Assembly (NCBI RefSeq): GCF_017086365.1
Contig: NZ_CP070969.1
Span: 2,542,001 to 2,606,000 of the forward strand
Direction of reading: 5' to 3'
DNA length: 64,000 bases
From: Paenibacillus tianjinensis
GTDB lineage: Bacteria; Bacillota; Bacilli; Paenibacillales; Paenibacillaceae
Part shown: positions 8,110-17,916 of the stretch, piece by piece
Position numbering within the stretch: the stretch's first letter is position 1
How the letters are laid out: each line of letters opens with the position of its first letter
Position numbers and translations under genes: made by a program
The notes under the pieces: generated by a model
Databases searched by the model: none
What the model saw: only the letters and a program-made list of their open reading frames with translations
What the model was told of the DNA's origin: nothing

Positions 8110-9958
8110 GCTCTTAACGATAGAAAAACTGAAGCTGAACAACATGCCGATCAGGTATAAGCTGATTATCCATTTTCTGCTGATCAGCATCCTGCCGTCC
8201 ATTGGACTTGGACTATTAATCGGCTGGACGGTAGACCGCAGAGTTGAAGAACAGAGCAGTGAGAATACGATGCAGCTGATCGGCAAGGTGAATACCGCAC
8301 TGGAGAATGATGTGGAGAATCTTCAGAAGATCACTTATTTAATCTCCTTTGATCCGGGGGTTCAGGCCTTTTTGAAGGGAACGATGAAGGACGGGGCTGT
8401 GCCGGTCAAAACCGGTGTAAACGGGGAGTCGGCGGAATATAATATCCGCAAGTTTTTGCAGGGTTTCACTACGCTAAGCTCTGAAATCGCCGGAATCATG
8501 CTGGTGAACCAGGCAGGTGAGTTCATCAGCAACGAGATGTATACCCGGCCGGGGACCGAAGTGAAGAATGAAGCATGGTATCAAGCAGCGGCCGCCAATA
8601 AAGGAATCTTTAAAATGATCGGACATCCTTACGGCCGCGCAGTGATGTCTCATGCCGACTACAAAGAGAGCGAGGTCGTCTCAGCCGTCAGAGCAATTGT
8701 GGATCCTGATACCCAGGTGGTCCAGGGTGTTGTGCTGGTCGATCTAAAACTGCGGGTTATTGCAGAGACGGCAAGGGATGTAACACTGGGCAAAACCGGA
8801 TATTTAACTGTAGTCGATGACAATGGTGAGCTCGTCTATGCGCCGCAGCATCCCTTTATGCAGTCGATACCGGCCGGACTCTTCAGCGAGACGTCAGGGA
8901 TCACTTCCGAAACGATAAGCGGCCGAGATATCCAGCTGATTTACCGTACCTCGTCTTTTACCGGCTGGACGACAGTAGGCGTTTTTCCAATGGATGAATC
9001 GGCGTATGGTGTCCGGGAGATTACCTTTAATGTGGTTACCTTCGTATTTGTGGTCTGCATGCTGGGGATGACAGCATCGTTCTATTTGGCTTATTCAATC
9101 TCCCGCCCTATCGGGCAGCTCGCTTCCTTTATGAGTAAGGCGCAGTCAGGTGACCTCACTATCCGCTATTGGGGCAAACGCTCGGACGAAATCGGGATGC
9201 TTGGCCGCAGCTTTAATACAATGTTGGCCCAGATCAGCCGGCTGCTCACCCTGACAGAGCTTCAGGCGAGGCAGAAGCGGGAAGCGGAGCTGCGCAGTCT
9301 GCAGGCGCATATCAAGCCGCATTTTCTCTACAACACACTGGATACCATTCACTGGATGGCCCGCAGCAGAGACGCCGAGGATATTGCTGAGGTCGTACAG
9401 TCCTTATCCAAGCTATTCCGTCTGGGGCTCAGCAAGGGCAGCGATATTATCCCGCTCTCCGATGAGCTGGAGCATATTGTCAGTTATCTGAAAATCCAGC
9501 ATACCCGCTACAACAGTAAGCTGTCTTATACCATAGAGTCGGAGCCGCAGTTCGGGGAGCTGTATGTGCTGAAATTACTTCTTCAGCCGATTGTAGAGAA
9601 TGCAATCTATCACGGAATTAAGGAGCGGCGCGGTCCCGGGAATATCAGGATCTCTGTGGCTGAGCGAGGCGGTGACTTGTATTTGACAGTAGCTGACGAC
9701 GGCGCCGGCATTCCGGCGGAGCGGCTTGCACAGCTGAGGAAACGTCTGGAAGACATAGGTACGGGAAGTATTGAAGCGGAGCAGCCAATATCTGAAAGCG
9801 CCGGAACCGGCTACGGCATCCTGAACGTGCAGGCACGGATCAGACTGACTTACGGAGCGCCATACGGCCTGAGTATTGACAGTGAACCGGGTGGCGGTAC
9901 CCTTGTGACTGTCCGTCATCCCGTAGTCCGCAGCAGCTATCCTGAAGATCATAAATAA
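8099..9958 (+). CDS. YesM/LytS-type sensor histidine kinase
   Basis: About 619 residues: a membrane segment near 25-45, an extracellular sensor region of about 260 residues (Cache-like), a second membrane segment near 311-334, HAMP (SISRPIGQLASFMSKAQSG), the His-kinase segment IKPHFLYNTLDTIHWM with the phospho-acceptor His near residue 407, and an HATPase domain (PIVENAIYHG, ADDGAGIP, GTGYGILNV). It autophosphorylates and passes phosphate to the regulator encoded 19 bases downstream. The ATG at 8099 overlaps the sensor gene, suggesting translational coupling; the ATG at 8144 is an alternative. No strong Shine-Dalgarno is visible for either. Together with the preceding gene it forms a sugar-sensing pair. 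Confidence 0.88.
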   Translation: MPSRLLTIEKLKLNNMPIRYKLIIHFLLISILPSIGLGLLIGWTVDRRVEEQSSENTMQLIGKVNTALENDVENLQKITYLISFDPGVQAFLKGTMKDGAVPVKTGVNGESAEYNIRKFLQGFTTLSSEIAGIMLVNQAGEFISNEMYTRPGTEVKNEAWYQAAAANKGIFKMIGHPYGRAVMSHADYKESEVVSAVRAIVDPDTQVVQGVVLVDLKLRVIAETARDVTLGKTGYLTVVDDNGELVYAPQHPFMQSIPAGLFSETSGITSETISGRDIQLIYRTSSFTGWTTVGVFPMDESAYGVREITFNVVTFVFVVCMLGMTASFYLAYSISRPIGQLASFMSKAQSGDLTIRYWGKRSDEIGMLGRSFNTMLAQISRLLTLTELQARQKREAELRSLQAHIKPHFLYNTLDTIHWMARSRDAEDIAEVVQSLSKLFRLGLSKGSDIIPLSDELEHIVSYLKIQHTRYNSKLSYTIESEPQFGELYVLKLLLQPIVENAIYHGIKERRGPGNIRISVAERGGDLYLTVADDGAGIPAERLAQLRKRLEDIGTGSIEAEQPISESAGTGYGILNVQARIRLTYGAPYGLSIDSEPGGGTLVTVRHPVVRSSYPEDHK

Positions 9959-9977
9959 GGGAGGAAGCCATAGAGTT

Positions 9978-11210
9978 ATGGATAAGTGGAAGGTACTAAT
10001 CGCTGATGACGAAGATATTATCCGTGACGGGATCAGGCGCTGCGTAGACTGGGAGGCGCTCGGTCTGCAGGTTGCAGCAGAGGCTGAGGATGGGGAAGAG
10101 GCGCTTGAACTTGCGCTGCACCACTCCGTGCATATCGCACTTGTGGATCTGAACATGCCGATCATGCATGGGATGGAGTTAATGAAGCAGCTTAGAGAGC
10201 GGCTGCCCTTATGCAGAATTATTGTAATCACCGGGCATGATGAGTTTACCTATGCCCAGGAGTCGATCCGCCTGCAGGTGAATGATTATATTCTCAAGCC
10301 TGCAGATCCGGGGGCGCTGATGCAGGTGCTGCGCGGGGTGAGGGATGATCTGGAGGCGGAGCGCCGGCAAAGCGAGCATCTGCAGCAGGCCTCCAGGCAG
10401 ATCCTGAAGAACTTTCCGCTGCTGCGCGAACGTTTCTGCCAGGAATGGCTGGACGGCAATCTCAGCCGGGAGGAAATCTGCGAGCAGCTGCAGTTCCTGA
10501 AGCTTCCGCAGGCCCCTCCTCAGCTGATCTCCATTATCCGCTGGCGGGGAGAAGTCCGCCAGCCCGCGATGAAGGAGAACGAGCGCCAGCTGTTTCTGTT
10601 TGCCATCGAGAATATCAGCACCGAGCTGCTGGAGCCTTACCCGAAGGTCATCTTCCGCGATGCTGCAGGTCTGATTGTAATCCTGCTCTGGGATGCCGGA
10701 GGCGAGCCGGTCCTGGCCGGCATTGAAGCAGCGGTGCGCAGCCATCTCAAAATTGCGGTCGAGGTGGGCATACAGCAGGCTGAAGCTGATATCACCAGCC
10801 TGCCTGCAGCCTACCGCAAATGCAGAGTGGCGCTGGCCAAGGAGCAGCCCTTATCGCCGCTGGTCCGCCGGGCCAGGCAGTATGTGCAGGAGCATTACAC
10901 GGAATACGGTCTGACGCTGGAGTCGATGGCCGGTATCCTGCAAGCCTCCCCGGTGTATCTCAGCCGTCTGTTCAAGCAGGAGCTGGGCGAATCATTCGGA
11001 ACTTATCTGACCCAAATCCGGATCCGTAAAGCTGCGCAACTGCTCCACTCCACAGATATGAGCATTAATGAGGTGGCAGAGCGGTCAGGCTATGAGACGC
11101 AGCACTATTTCAGTACAGCCTTTAAGAAACAAACCGGTGTTTCTCCCCTGCAATTCCGCAAAGGCGTGCTCCCGGAAGAAGGGGACAGCGGAGTGTCCGG
11201 GAACGGCTAA
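9978..11210 (+). CDS. YesN-type response regulator with AraC DNA-binding domain
   Basis: The 410-residue protein has an N-terminal receiver domain (IADDEDIIRDG, phospho-acceptor Asp57 in ALVDLNMP, a Lys in YILKPADP). A linker of about 150 residues follows, then a C-terminal AraC-type double helix-turn-helix (LESMAGILQASPVYLSRLF and SINEVAERSGYETQHYFSTAF). It is expected to activate the ChvE-type transporter genes downstream in response to the sensor kinase. The start has AGGGAGGAAG 9-10 bases upstream. A 13-bp perfect hairpin follows the gene and separates it from the transporter genes, which probably have their own promoter under its control. Confidence 0.9.
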   Translation: MDKWKVLIADDEDIIRDGIRRCVDWEALGLQVAAEAEDGEEALELALHHSVHIALVDLNMPIMHGMELMKQLRERLPLCRIIVITGHDEFTYAQESIRLQVNDYILKPADPGALMQVLRGVRDDLEAERRQSEHLQQASRQILKNFPLLRERFCQEWLDGNLSREEICEQLQFLKLPQAPPQLISIIRWRGEVRQPAMKENERQLFLFAIENISTELLEPYPKVIFRDAAGLIVILLWDAGGEPVLAGIEAAVRSHLKIAVEVGIQQAEADITSLPAAYRKCRVALAKEQPLSPLVRRARQYVQEHYTEYGLTLESMAGILQASPVYLSRLFKQELGESFGTYLTQIRIRKAAQLLHSTDMSINEVAERSGYETQHYFSTAFKKQTGVSPLQFRKGVLPEEGDSGVSGNG

Positions 11211-11249
11211 GCTCAGGCCCGGTTCAATGAAATACTTGTACACTCCTTC

Positions 11250-11287
11250 AATAAGCACATGCTGGCTATAAGCGGCATGTGCTTATT
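11250..11287 (+). terminator. Hairpin (probable terminator) after the response regulator
   Basis: AATAAGCACATGC (11250-11262) pairs perfectly with GCATGTGCTTATT (11275-11287). The T tract after it is short and broken. Confidence 0.6.
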
Positions 11288-11297
11288 TGAGCTTCTA

Positions 11298-11311
11298 TGA
11301 AAACGCAATCA
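11298..11311. promoter_or_regulatory. cre-like site (possible CcpA operator) upstream of chvE
   Basis: TGAAAACGCAATCA matches the CcpA consensus TGWAANCGNTNWCA at all but position 10. It lies about 135 bp before the binding-protein gene, which fits carbon catabolite control of a sugar transporter. CcpA itself is not in the window. Confidence 0.45.
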
Positions 11312-11445
11312 ATAAAGGTTTGTTTTTTATAAAAACAGTAGCTTCAGTGTAAATACGCCGCTATACACCGGTTGCTATACTCAACTTGTCGAACGGGAGG
11401 CACCCGCTTCGGACGAACAACAGACCAGTTCAGGGGGTATGCAGG

Positions 11446-12531
11446 ATGAAGAAGGTTTCATTAATGATGTTGACGCTTGCTCTAATGCTGATGATGTCCG
11501 CTTGCAGTAACGGGAACGGCTCAGGCGGCTCAGAAGGAAAAGAAGGCAAAGTGGGTATCGCGATGCCTACGAAATCATCGGAGCGCTGGGTGAATGACGG
11601 CAACAACATGGTGAAGGAATTTGAAGCGCTGGGGTATGGGACAGACCTGCAATATGCGGAGGATGTTGTAGAGAATCAGGTGTCGCAGATTGAGAATATG
11701 ATCACTAAAGGTGTGAAAGCGCTTGTCATTGCTTCAATCGATGGAGAGGCGCTGACTGATGTGCTGCAAAAAGCGCATGACGCAGGCGTAAAAGTTATTG
11801 CTTACGACCGGCTGATCAAAAAGAGTGAATATGTTGACTACTACGCTACCTTTGATAACTTCAAAGTCGGCGTGCTGCAGGGCTCTTACATTGAAGAAAA
11901 GCTGGGCTTGAAAGAAGGCAAAGGCCCCTTCAACATCGAGCTGTTCGGCGGCTCGCCGGATGACAACAATGCCTACTTCTTCTTCGATGGAGCGATGTCC
12001 ATTCTGAAACCTTATATCGATTCCGGTAAGCTGGTTGTCCGCAGCAAACAGACCACGATGGAGCAGGTAGCTACACTGCGCTGGGATGGGGCCACTGCCC
12101 AGTCGCGCATGGATAACTTGCTGAGTGCCAATTATGCGAGCGATAACCTTGATGCCGTGCTCTCACCGTATGACGGCATCAGCATCGGTATCCTTTCTTC
12201 CCTGAAAGGCGTTGGTTACGGATCCGGGGACAAGAAGCTTCCGGTTGTTACTGGACAGGATGCCGAACTGGCCTCTGTGAAATCGATCCTCGCCGGAGAA
12301 CAGACACAGACGGTCTTTAAAGACACCCGTGAGCTGGCCAAAAAAGCGGTACAGATGACCGAAAGCGTGCTGAAAGGTACGGAAGCGGAAGTCAATGACA
12401 CAACTACCTATGATAACGGAGTCAAAATCGTCCCTTCCTACCTGCTGGAGCCGGTCTCTGTAGACGCAAGCAACGTGGATAAGGTGCTGGTGGAAGGCGG
12501 CTACTATACCAAAGATCAGCTGGGTCAATAA
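11446..12531 (+). CDS. chvE: ChvE-type multiple-monosaccharide ABC transporter, substrate-binding lipoprotein
   Basis: A 361-residue lipoprotein with a signal peptide and lipobox MSAC (lipidated Cys20). The mature protein follows the ChvE pattern closely: [72 protein letters not shown] and a C-terminal [18 protein letters not shown]. ChvE-like proteins bind several aldoses, including arabinose, galactose, xylose and glucose. The ATG at 11446 follows GGGGGTATGCAGG; an upstream in-frame start at 11386 would bury the signal peptide. It is the first gene of the transporter unit, with the ATPase and permease downstream, and is probably activated by the preceding two-component system. Confidence 0.88.
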   Translation: MKKVSLMMLTLALMLMMSACSNGNGSGGSEGKEGKVGIAMPTKSSERWVNDGNNMVKEFEALGYGTDLQYAEDVVENQVSQIENMITKGVKALVIASIDGEALTDVLQKAHDAGVKVIAYDRLIKKSEYVDYYATFDNFKVGVLQGSYIEEKLGLKEGKGPFNIELFGGSPDDNNAYFFFDGAMSILKPYIDSGKLVVRSKQTTMEQVATLRWDGATAQSRMDNLLSANYASDNLDAVLSPYDGISIGILSSLKGVGYGSGDKKLPVVTGQDAELASVKSILAGEQTQTVFKDTRELAKKAVQMTESVLKGTEAEVNDTTTYDNGVKIVPSYLLEPVSVDASNVDKVLVEGGYYTKDQLGQ

Positions 12532-12629
12532 CCGGCTGGAGCCTATTGGCGGCATGCGGCGGCAGTTCTCTCCTGAAACTCCGCCGTCATACCGCTGTAC
12601 AGTAACAAGGAAAGCTGGGTGAAGGGCAG

Positions 12630-14159
12630 ATGAGTGAGTATATTTTGGAGATGAAGAGCATCACGAAGACTTTTCCCGGGGTCAAAGCCCTCTCGAACGT
12701 GAACCTTAAGGTGAGGGCAGGCGAAATCCATGCACTCTGCGGGGAGAACGGGGCTGGGAAGTCCACGCTAATGAAGGTGCTCAGCGGAGTCTATCCGCAT
12801 GGAACGTATGAAGGCGATATTCTGTTTGGCGGTGAGGTATGCCAGTTCAAGGATATCAAAGACAGTGAAAGACTGGGGATTGTCATTATTCATCAGGAGC
12901 TGGCGCTGATTCCGTATTTGTCGATTTCGGAGAATATCTTTCTCGGCAATGAAAGGGCAAATCGTGGGGTGATTAACTGGAGTGAGACAACGGTGAGGAC
13001 GAAGGAGCTGCTGGAGACGGTTGGCCTTCAGGAATCACCGCTTACCCGGGTATCCACAATAGGTGTGGGGAAGCAGCAGCTGGTGGAGATTGCCAAAGCA
13101 CTCTCTAAGGAAGTGAAGCTGCTTATACTCGACGAGCCGACAGCGGCGCTGAACGAGGATGACAGCGAGAATCTGCTGACCCTGATCCTTGAGCTGAAGA
13201 AGCGGGGAATCTCATCGATTATCATTTCACACAAATTGAACGAAATCGAGAAGGTAGCGGATTCGGTAACGATTTTACGGGACGGCCAAACCATCAAGAC
13301 ACTGGATATGAAGGTGGATGCGGTTACAGAGGATGTCATTATTAAAGGTATGGTCGGCCGGGATTTGACTAACCGTTATCCTGAGCGGACACCGGAACTC
13401 GGGGAGACCATCTTCGAAATCCGTAACTGGGAGGTATATCACCCTACGCAGGCTGAACGCAAAATGCTCGATCAGATCAATCTGCATATCCGCCGCGGGG
13501 AAGTCGTCGGTATTGCCGGTCTGATGGGCGCAGGCCGGACAGAGCTGGCGATGAGTGTATTCGGCAAATCCTACGGCAAGCGGATCAGCGGACAGCTGTA
13601 CATGCATGGCGAAGAGGTCCATTTAAATAACATCAACCAAGCCATTGAAGGCGGACTGGCCTATGTAACGGAGGACCGCAAACAATATGGGCTGATCCTC
13701 ATTGACGATATTAAACGCAATATTTCACTTAGCAGCCTGAAGAAGCTGTCCCGCCGGGGCGTAATCAATGAAAATGAGGAAGTGCTGGTGGCTGAGGAAT
13801 ACCGCAGGAAATTGAACATTAAGACACCTAGCATTTTGCAGAAAACAGTCAATCTAAGCGGCGGTAATCAACAAAAAGTGGTTCTCAGCAAATGGATCTA
13901 TGCCCAGCCTGATGTGCTTATTCTGGATGAGCCGACCAGGGGGATCGATGTGGGTGCCAAATATGAAATCTACTCGATCATCAACGGATTGGCGGCAGAA
14001 GGAAGAGGCGTACTGGTGATCTCTTCCGAGCTCCCGGAGATTATCGGGATGTGCGACCGGATTTATACCATGTGCGAAGGACGGATTACGGGGGAAGTTG
14101 AACGGCAGGACGCCACGCAAGAGCTGCTGATGAAATATATGACACGAAGCAGGGGGTAG
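12630..14159 (+). CDS. mmsA: Multiple-monosaccharide ABC transporter, ATP-binding protein (GguA/MmsA-type)
   Basis: The 509-residue protein is a CUT2-family ATPase with two fused ABC domains. The first has Walker [10 protein letters not shown] and the DEPTAALN Walker B region. The second has a degenerate P-loop ([10 protein letters not shown]), signature LSGGNQQKV and [22 protein letters not shown] is typical of sugar importers of the RbsA/XylG/GguA group. It powers uptake with the ChvE-like receptor and the permease that starts 6 bases downstream. The 98-bp gap to chvE contains a GC-rich inverted segment but no clear terminator. The ribosome binding site is modest (GAAGGGCAG). Confidence 0.9.
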   Translation: MSEYILEMKSITKTFPGVKALSNVNLKVRAGEIHALCGENGAGKSTLMKVLSGVYPHGTYEGDILFGGEVCQFKDIKDSERLGIVIIHQELALIPYLSISENIFLGNERANRGVINWSETTVRTKELLETVGLQESPLTRVSTIGVGKQQLVEIAKALSKEVKLLILDEPTAALNEDDSENLLTLILELKKRGISSIIISHKLNEIEKVADSVTILRDGQTIKTLDMKVDAVTEDVIIKGMVGRDLTNRYPERTPELGETIFEIRNWEVYHPTQAERKMLDQINLHIRRGEVVGIAGLMGAGRTELAMSVFGKSYGKRISGQLYMHGEEVHLNNINQAIEGGLAYVTEDRKQYGLILIDDIKRNISLSSLKKLSRRGVINENEEVLVAEEYRRKLNIKTPSILQKTVNLSGGNQQKVVLSKWIYAQPDVLILDEPTRGIDVGAKYEIYSIINGLAAEGRGVLVISSELPEIIGMCDRIYTMCEGRITGEVERQDATQELLMKYMTRSRG

Positions 14160-14165
14160 CACCAT

Positions 14166-15329
14166 ATGGGAGCAATCAGTGAAATTTTCAAAAAGAATAT
14201 CCGCCAATACGGCATGATTATTGCCTTAATCTTTATTTCTGTCTTCTTTCAGATTCTGACGGACGGCATTCTGCTTAAGCCGCTTAACATCACGAACCTT
14301 ATTTTGCAAAACAGCTATATTCTGGTGCTTGCTATCGGCATGGTGCTGGTTATCATCACCGGACATATCGATCTTTCCGTAGGGTCTGTTGCCGCCTTCA
14401 TCGGGGCACTGTCAGCGATTATGATGGTGGATATGCAGATGAATCCTGTGCTTGCCGTCATCCTCTCCCTGCTGATGGGGGCGCTTGTCGGTGCCTGGCA
14501 GGGGTTCTGGGTTGCCTATATCAAAATCCCGGCGTTTATCGTTACTCTGGCAGGTATGCTGCTGTTCCGCGGGTTAACGATGATTGTACTGAACGGGCAG
14601 TCGATTGCCCCTTTTCCCAAAGCTTTTCAAAAAATCAGCTCCGGCTTCATCCCGGATCTCATCAGCGGAAGCTCACTGAATGTACTGACGCTGGCCGCAG
14701 GCATCATTCTTTCCGTCCTGATCGTCTATCAGGAATTCAGAACACGCAAAACCTCCGTGAAATACGGGTTTGAGCTTCCGCCGGTATGGATTCCCATTGC
14801 CAAAGCGGCTGCCTTGGTTGTCGTAATTAATCTGTTCACCTTCGTTCTTGCCCAATATAACGGGATTCCGAACATCCTTGTAATCCTGCTGGTACTGATT
14901 GCGATCTACTCCTTTGTCATGAACAACATGACGATGGGCCGTCATATCTATGCACTGGGCGGGAACGAGAAGGCAGCCAGCCTCTCCGGTGTGAAAACCA
15001 AACGGGTGACCTTCTGGGTATTCGTTAATATGGGCGTCCTGGCCGCATTGTCCGGTCTGGTCTTTGCAGCACGCCTTAACTCCGCAACACCGAAAGCGGG
15101 CACCAACTTTGAGCTGGATGCCATTGCAGCCTGCTTCATCGGAGGAGCATCGGCTTCGGGCGGAATCGGAACGGTGGTTGGGGCGATTATCGGCGGTCTG
15201 GTCATGGGCGTCATGAATAACGGAATGTCCCTGGTAGGTCTCGGTGTCGATTGGCAGCAGGGGATCAAAGGACTGGTGCTGCTGCTCGCGGTGGGCTTCG
15301 ATATTTACAACAAGTCCAAGACAGCTTAG
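14166..15329 (+). CDS. mmsB: Multiple-monosaccharide ABC transporter, permease (GguB/MmsB-type)
   Basis: A 387-residue integral membrane protein of the BPD_transp_2 (CUT2) family with about ten hydrophobic segments. Family hallmarks are IGMVLVIITGHIDLSVGSVAAF, AFIVTLAGMLLFRGLTM, and GIGTVVGAIIGGLVMGVMNNGM near the end. It forms the membrane channel of the ChvE/GguAB-type importer. It begins 6 bases after the ATPase gene, so translation is likely coupled. A terminator follows at 15362, closing the operon. The XylH-type alternative is possible, but the ChvE-like receptor favours the multiple-monosaccharide group. Confidence 0.9.
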   Translation: MGAISEIFKKNIRQYGMIIALIFISVFFQILTDGILLKPLNITNLILQNSYILVLAIGMVLVIITGHIDLSVGSVAAFIGALSAIMMVDMQMNPVLAVILSLLMGALVGAWQGFWVAYIKIPAFIVTLAGMLLFRGLTMIVLNGQSIAPFPKAFQKISSGFIPDLISGSSLNVLTLAAGIILSVLIVYQEFRTRKTSVKYGFELPPVWIPIAKAAALVVVINLFTFVLAQYNGIPNILVILLVLIAIYSFVMNNMTMGRHIYALGGNEKAASLSGVKTKRVTFWVFVNMGVLAALSGLVFAARLNSATPKAGTNFELDAIAACFIGGASASGGIGTVVGAIIGGLVMGVMNNGMSLVGLGVDWQQGIKGLVLLLAVGFDIYNKSKTA

Positions 15330-15361
15330 ACGCGAAGTCTGATGTAATAGAACAAATGCTG

Positions 15362-15402
15362 AGCCGTTTTCCCGATCTGCCGGGGAACCGGCTTTTGTTT
15401 TT
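15362..15402 (+). terminator. Rho-independent terminator after the transporter operon
   Basis: AGCCGTTTTCCC pairs with GGGGAACCGGCT (one mismatch), followed by a TTTTGTTTTT tract. Confidence 0.8.
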
Positions 15403-15530
15403 GGATATCCGGTGGAACAACTTGTGTTAATAGACGTATATCTTGTAGGATATGGATGCAGGCACAAATAATTGTCCATGCAATCATGTGAAGTCAGCTT
15501 TCACCTGATGAACTTTACAGGAGGCCGGAG

Positions 15531-16181
15531 ATGCAGATTATTGCAATGCTGACAATGCTGATTGACCATATCGGCTATATTTTTTTCCCGGGAGAGCTTG
15601 GCTGGAGATACATTGGAAGGATTGCTTTTCCGATATACTGCTACGCGCTGGTGCAAGGGCATATACATACTAAATCAAGGCCCCGATATTTGCGGAGGCT
15701 GTTCCTGATTGCCTTAATTGCCCAGATTCCTTATAATTTAGCGCTGGACCCCGGCGGCTGGAATGTTGTTTTTACGCTGCTGCTGTCCGCCGTCGTACTG
15801 GTCATTCTGGATAAACTGCCGTCGCTCTGGCTTGGCATTCCGGTTGTACTGGCGGCAATTTTTCTGATGGATTATTTTCCGGTCGATTACAATGCCTATG
15901 GGCTCATTCTGGTACTATTTTTTCGTTATGCACGCTCCTACTGGCTGATTGCGGGACATTTTTTGCTAAATGGCTTCTATTTATTTTATAGCGGCTGGCT
16001 GGTCCAGTTGTTCAGCATTGTTCCTACAATATTCATTGCCTTAACACCAGGGGTATGGGGCTTTCTGGAGAAAAAAAGGCTGCCGCGCTGGGTGTGGTGG
16101 TCCTTTTATCCGGCTCATCTGGCGGTGCTGGCAGCAGTGAAGATTCTGACTTCCAAAGAATGGGTAACTATTGAGTGGTGA
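15531..16181 (+). CDS. TraX family membrane protein
   Basis: The 216-residue protein is very hydrophobic with about six to seven membrane segments. It carries TraX-family features: MQIIAMLTMLIDHIGYIFFP at the N-terminus, then RYIGRIAFPIYCYALVQG and LRRLFLIALIAQIPYNLAL. TraX of F-like plasmids acetylates pilin. Chromosomal homologues in Firmicutes have no proven role, and no conjugation genes are nearby, so a conjugation function should not be assumed. CAGGAGGCC lies just upstream of the ATG. It is a single gene. Confidence 0.85.
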   Translation: MQIIAMLTMLIDHIGYIFFPGELGWRYIGRIAFPIYCYALVQGHIHTKSRPRYLRRLFLIALIAQIPYNLALDPGGWNVVFTLLLSAVVLVILDKLPSLWLGIPVVLAAIFLMDYFPVDYNAYGLILVLFFRYARSYWLIAGHFLLNGFYLFYSGWLVQLFSIVPTIFIALTPGVWGFLEKKRLPRWVWWSFYPAHLAVLAAVKILTSKEWVTIEW

Positions 16182-16289
16182 AGTCTGCTCACTTTATGAT
16201 TTTTTTACATATCGGCCTTGCCACTTCAGGTCCTTCCTCATTTGAGTTGATGGATAGATTTAAACAATATTCGTAAAAGGAGTCTTGCT

Positions 16290-17804
16290 ATGAGGAAAAT
16301 GAAAGCACGAACAAAGTGGCTGATGCCGGTTCTGGCACTGCTGCTGATTCTGGCTGGTTGCCAAAGCGTTGGCGGTCTGGATGTCAATAAGGCACTGCTG
16401 GGGGGTCTGGATGTTAAGTCTTCGGAATCAAGTACAACCTTTGCATTAAATGTGGTTCCGGCAAGCGGAATAACCAGTGAAGACCGGGAAATAATCGACC
16501 TTATTAATTCTTTTTCAGTGAATATCGCTCATGTAAAGCTGCAGGATAACGGTAATGTTTCTGCTGCCGGATCGGTTACGTACAAACAATCCGTTGTGCC
16601 GTTTACCTTCTTTATGGATAAGGAAGCGGTTGTGTTCACTGCTGAAGGTGCGAAGCAACCGTTCTACTTCCCGCTGGAGAGCTATCAAGATTCCATGGGC
16701 ATTGAAGGATTGGATCAGGCCAAAATCCAGGATATCTCCAAGCTCGTTACAGGGTTTGTCGTGAAGAATCTTCCGAACCCAGCCGCCATCAGTGCTTCTT
16801 CGGTAAGTGAAAACGTCTATGGCCAGCAGCTGAATCTGACTAAGCTACATACGGAGATCACAGGTGATGAGCTGCCTGCTTTAGTGAAGGGGTTCCTAAA
16901 ATCAGTCTCCAAAGATACAGAAGGCTTTACTGCTTTGATCAGCGGCCTCTACGATTACCTGTATCCGGTTCTGACCGCAGCTGATGTTGATTCAGAGCTG
17001 AACGATCTTGGATTTGGTGAGATTCCGCTGAATGACAAAGAAGGTGTTGTAACCGTAGCCCATGATGCTGCTAAGCTGGCTGTGGATGCGCTGCTGCTTG
17101 TTTATGATAAACAGCTCGAAAGTCTTTATGAATCTACTCCTGAGCTGAAGACCGTTCTCAGCAAAGATACGAAGCTGCAGGTGGATTTATTCGTGGACAG
17201 CGGGCTGCACATCCGTAAGCAGAATGTTGATCTTAAGGTTGCACTTCCAGCCAGCGAAGATCTGCCGATCCAGAGCCTTTCGATAAAGATGGAAAGTCAG
17301 ACCTGGAATGTGAATGGACCGGTTACAGCTGATCCGATCTCTACAGAAGGTGCACTGGATCTGTCTTCAGCAAATCTTACACCAGGTGAAACTCTTCGCA
17401 GCTTTGAAACGGGTTCTACTGTTTACAACCTGCTTAAAGATGATTTAGGCATTACGGCGAGAACCTTAGTCATTGCTCCGGATGATGAGTATTATTATCC
17501 GATTGTTGATAGAGGCACAACTTATGTTCCGCTGCGTTACGTGGCAGAAGACCTTGATGCAGCCGTGACATGGGATGGTGCAAACCGGGCGATTACAGTT
17601 ACCGATGATGTCTACGGCGATAAGCTGGTGTTCAAAATCGGTTCCGATCAGGCGCTCATTAAAGGCGCTACTGTGAAGCTTCCACAGCCGGTATTCGTTG
17701 ATGAATACGGCGATGCCTATGTGCCGCTCCGCATCCTTGCAGAGGCGCTGCATGCCAAAGTAGAGAAGGATGAGGAAGGTTATATTTATATTGACCGGCC
17801 GTAG
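16290..17804 (+). CDS. Stalk-domain lipoprotein (copper amine oxidase N-terminal-like domain)
   Basis: A 504-residue exported lipoprotein with a basic N-terminus and lipobox LAGC (Cys24). The central 300 residues have no family I can name. The last 110 residues contain the copper amine oxidase N-terminal-like domain (PF07833 type), recognised from DRGTTYVPLRYVAEDLDAAVTWD and DEYGDAYVPLRILAEALHAKV. In Paenibacillus such domains are common non-catalytic parts of envelope proteins, so amine oxidase activity is not implied. AAAGGAG precedes the ATG. It is transcribed alone, converging on the metallophosphoesterase gene across a shared terminator. Confidence 0.82.
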   Translation: MRKMKARTKWLMPVLALLLILAGCQSVGGLDVNKALLGGLDVKSSESSTTFALNVVPASGITSEDREIIDLINSFSVNIAHVKLQDNGNVSAAGSVTYKQSVVPFTFFMDKEAVVFTAEGAKQPFYFPLESYQDSMGIEGLDQAKIQDISKLVTGFVVKNLPNPAAISASSVSENVYGQQLNLTKLHTEITGDELPALVKGFLKSVSKDTEGFTALISGLYDYLYPVLTAADVDSELNDLGFGEIPLNDKEGVVTVAHDAAKLAVDALLLVYDKQLESLYESTPELKTVLSKDTKLQVDLFVDSGLHIRKQNVDLKVALPASEDLPIQSLSIKMESQTWNVNGPVTADPISTEGALDLSSANLTPGETLRSFETGSTVYNLLKDDLGITARTLVIAPDDEYYYPIVDRGTTYVPLRYVAEDLDAAVTWDGANRAITVTDDVYGDKLVFKIGSDQALIKGATVKLPQPVFVDEYGDAYVPLRILAEALHAKVEKDEEGYIYIDRP

Positions 17805-17829
17805 TATAACTTATTACGTATAACACAAG

Positions 17830-17866
17830 AAGGCCGAAGCTCCTGAAATCAGGGCTCCGGCCTTTT
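17830..17866. terminator. Terminator hairpin between convergent genes
   Basis: AAGGCCGAAGCTCCTGA pairs with TCAGGGCTCCGGCCTT, followed by T residues on the plus strand; the position between two convergent genes fits use by the plus-strand gene and possibly both. Confidence 0.75.
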
Positions 17867-17916
17867 TGGTATCTATTAGTTCCAATGGGATTTTACCTGG
17901 TACAGAGTCCAGGCTC

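Noticed and set aside
14673..15479. 268-codon minus-strand frame over the permease
   Set aside because: Antisense shadow; very rich in His, Gln and Arg, and no start signal.
15531..16181. TraX gene as a sign of an integrated conjugative element
   Set aside because: No relaxase, type IV secretion, integrase or attachment repeats are nearby.
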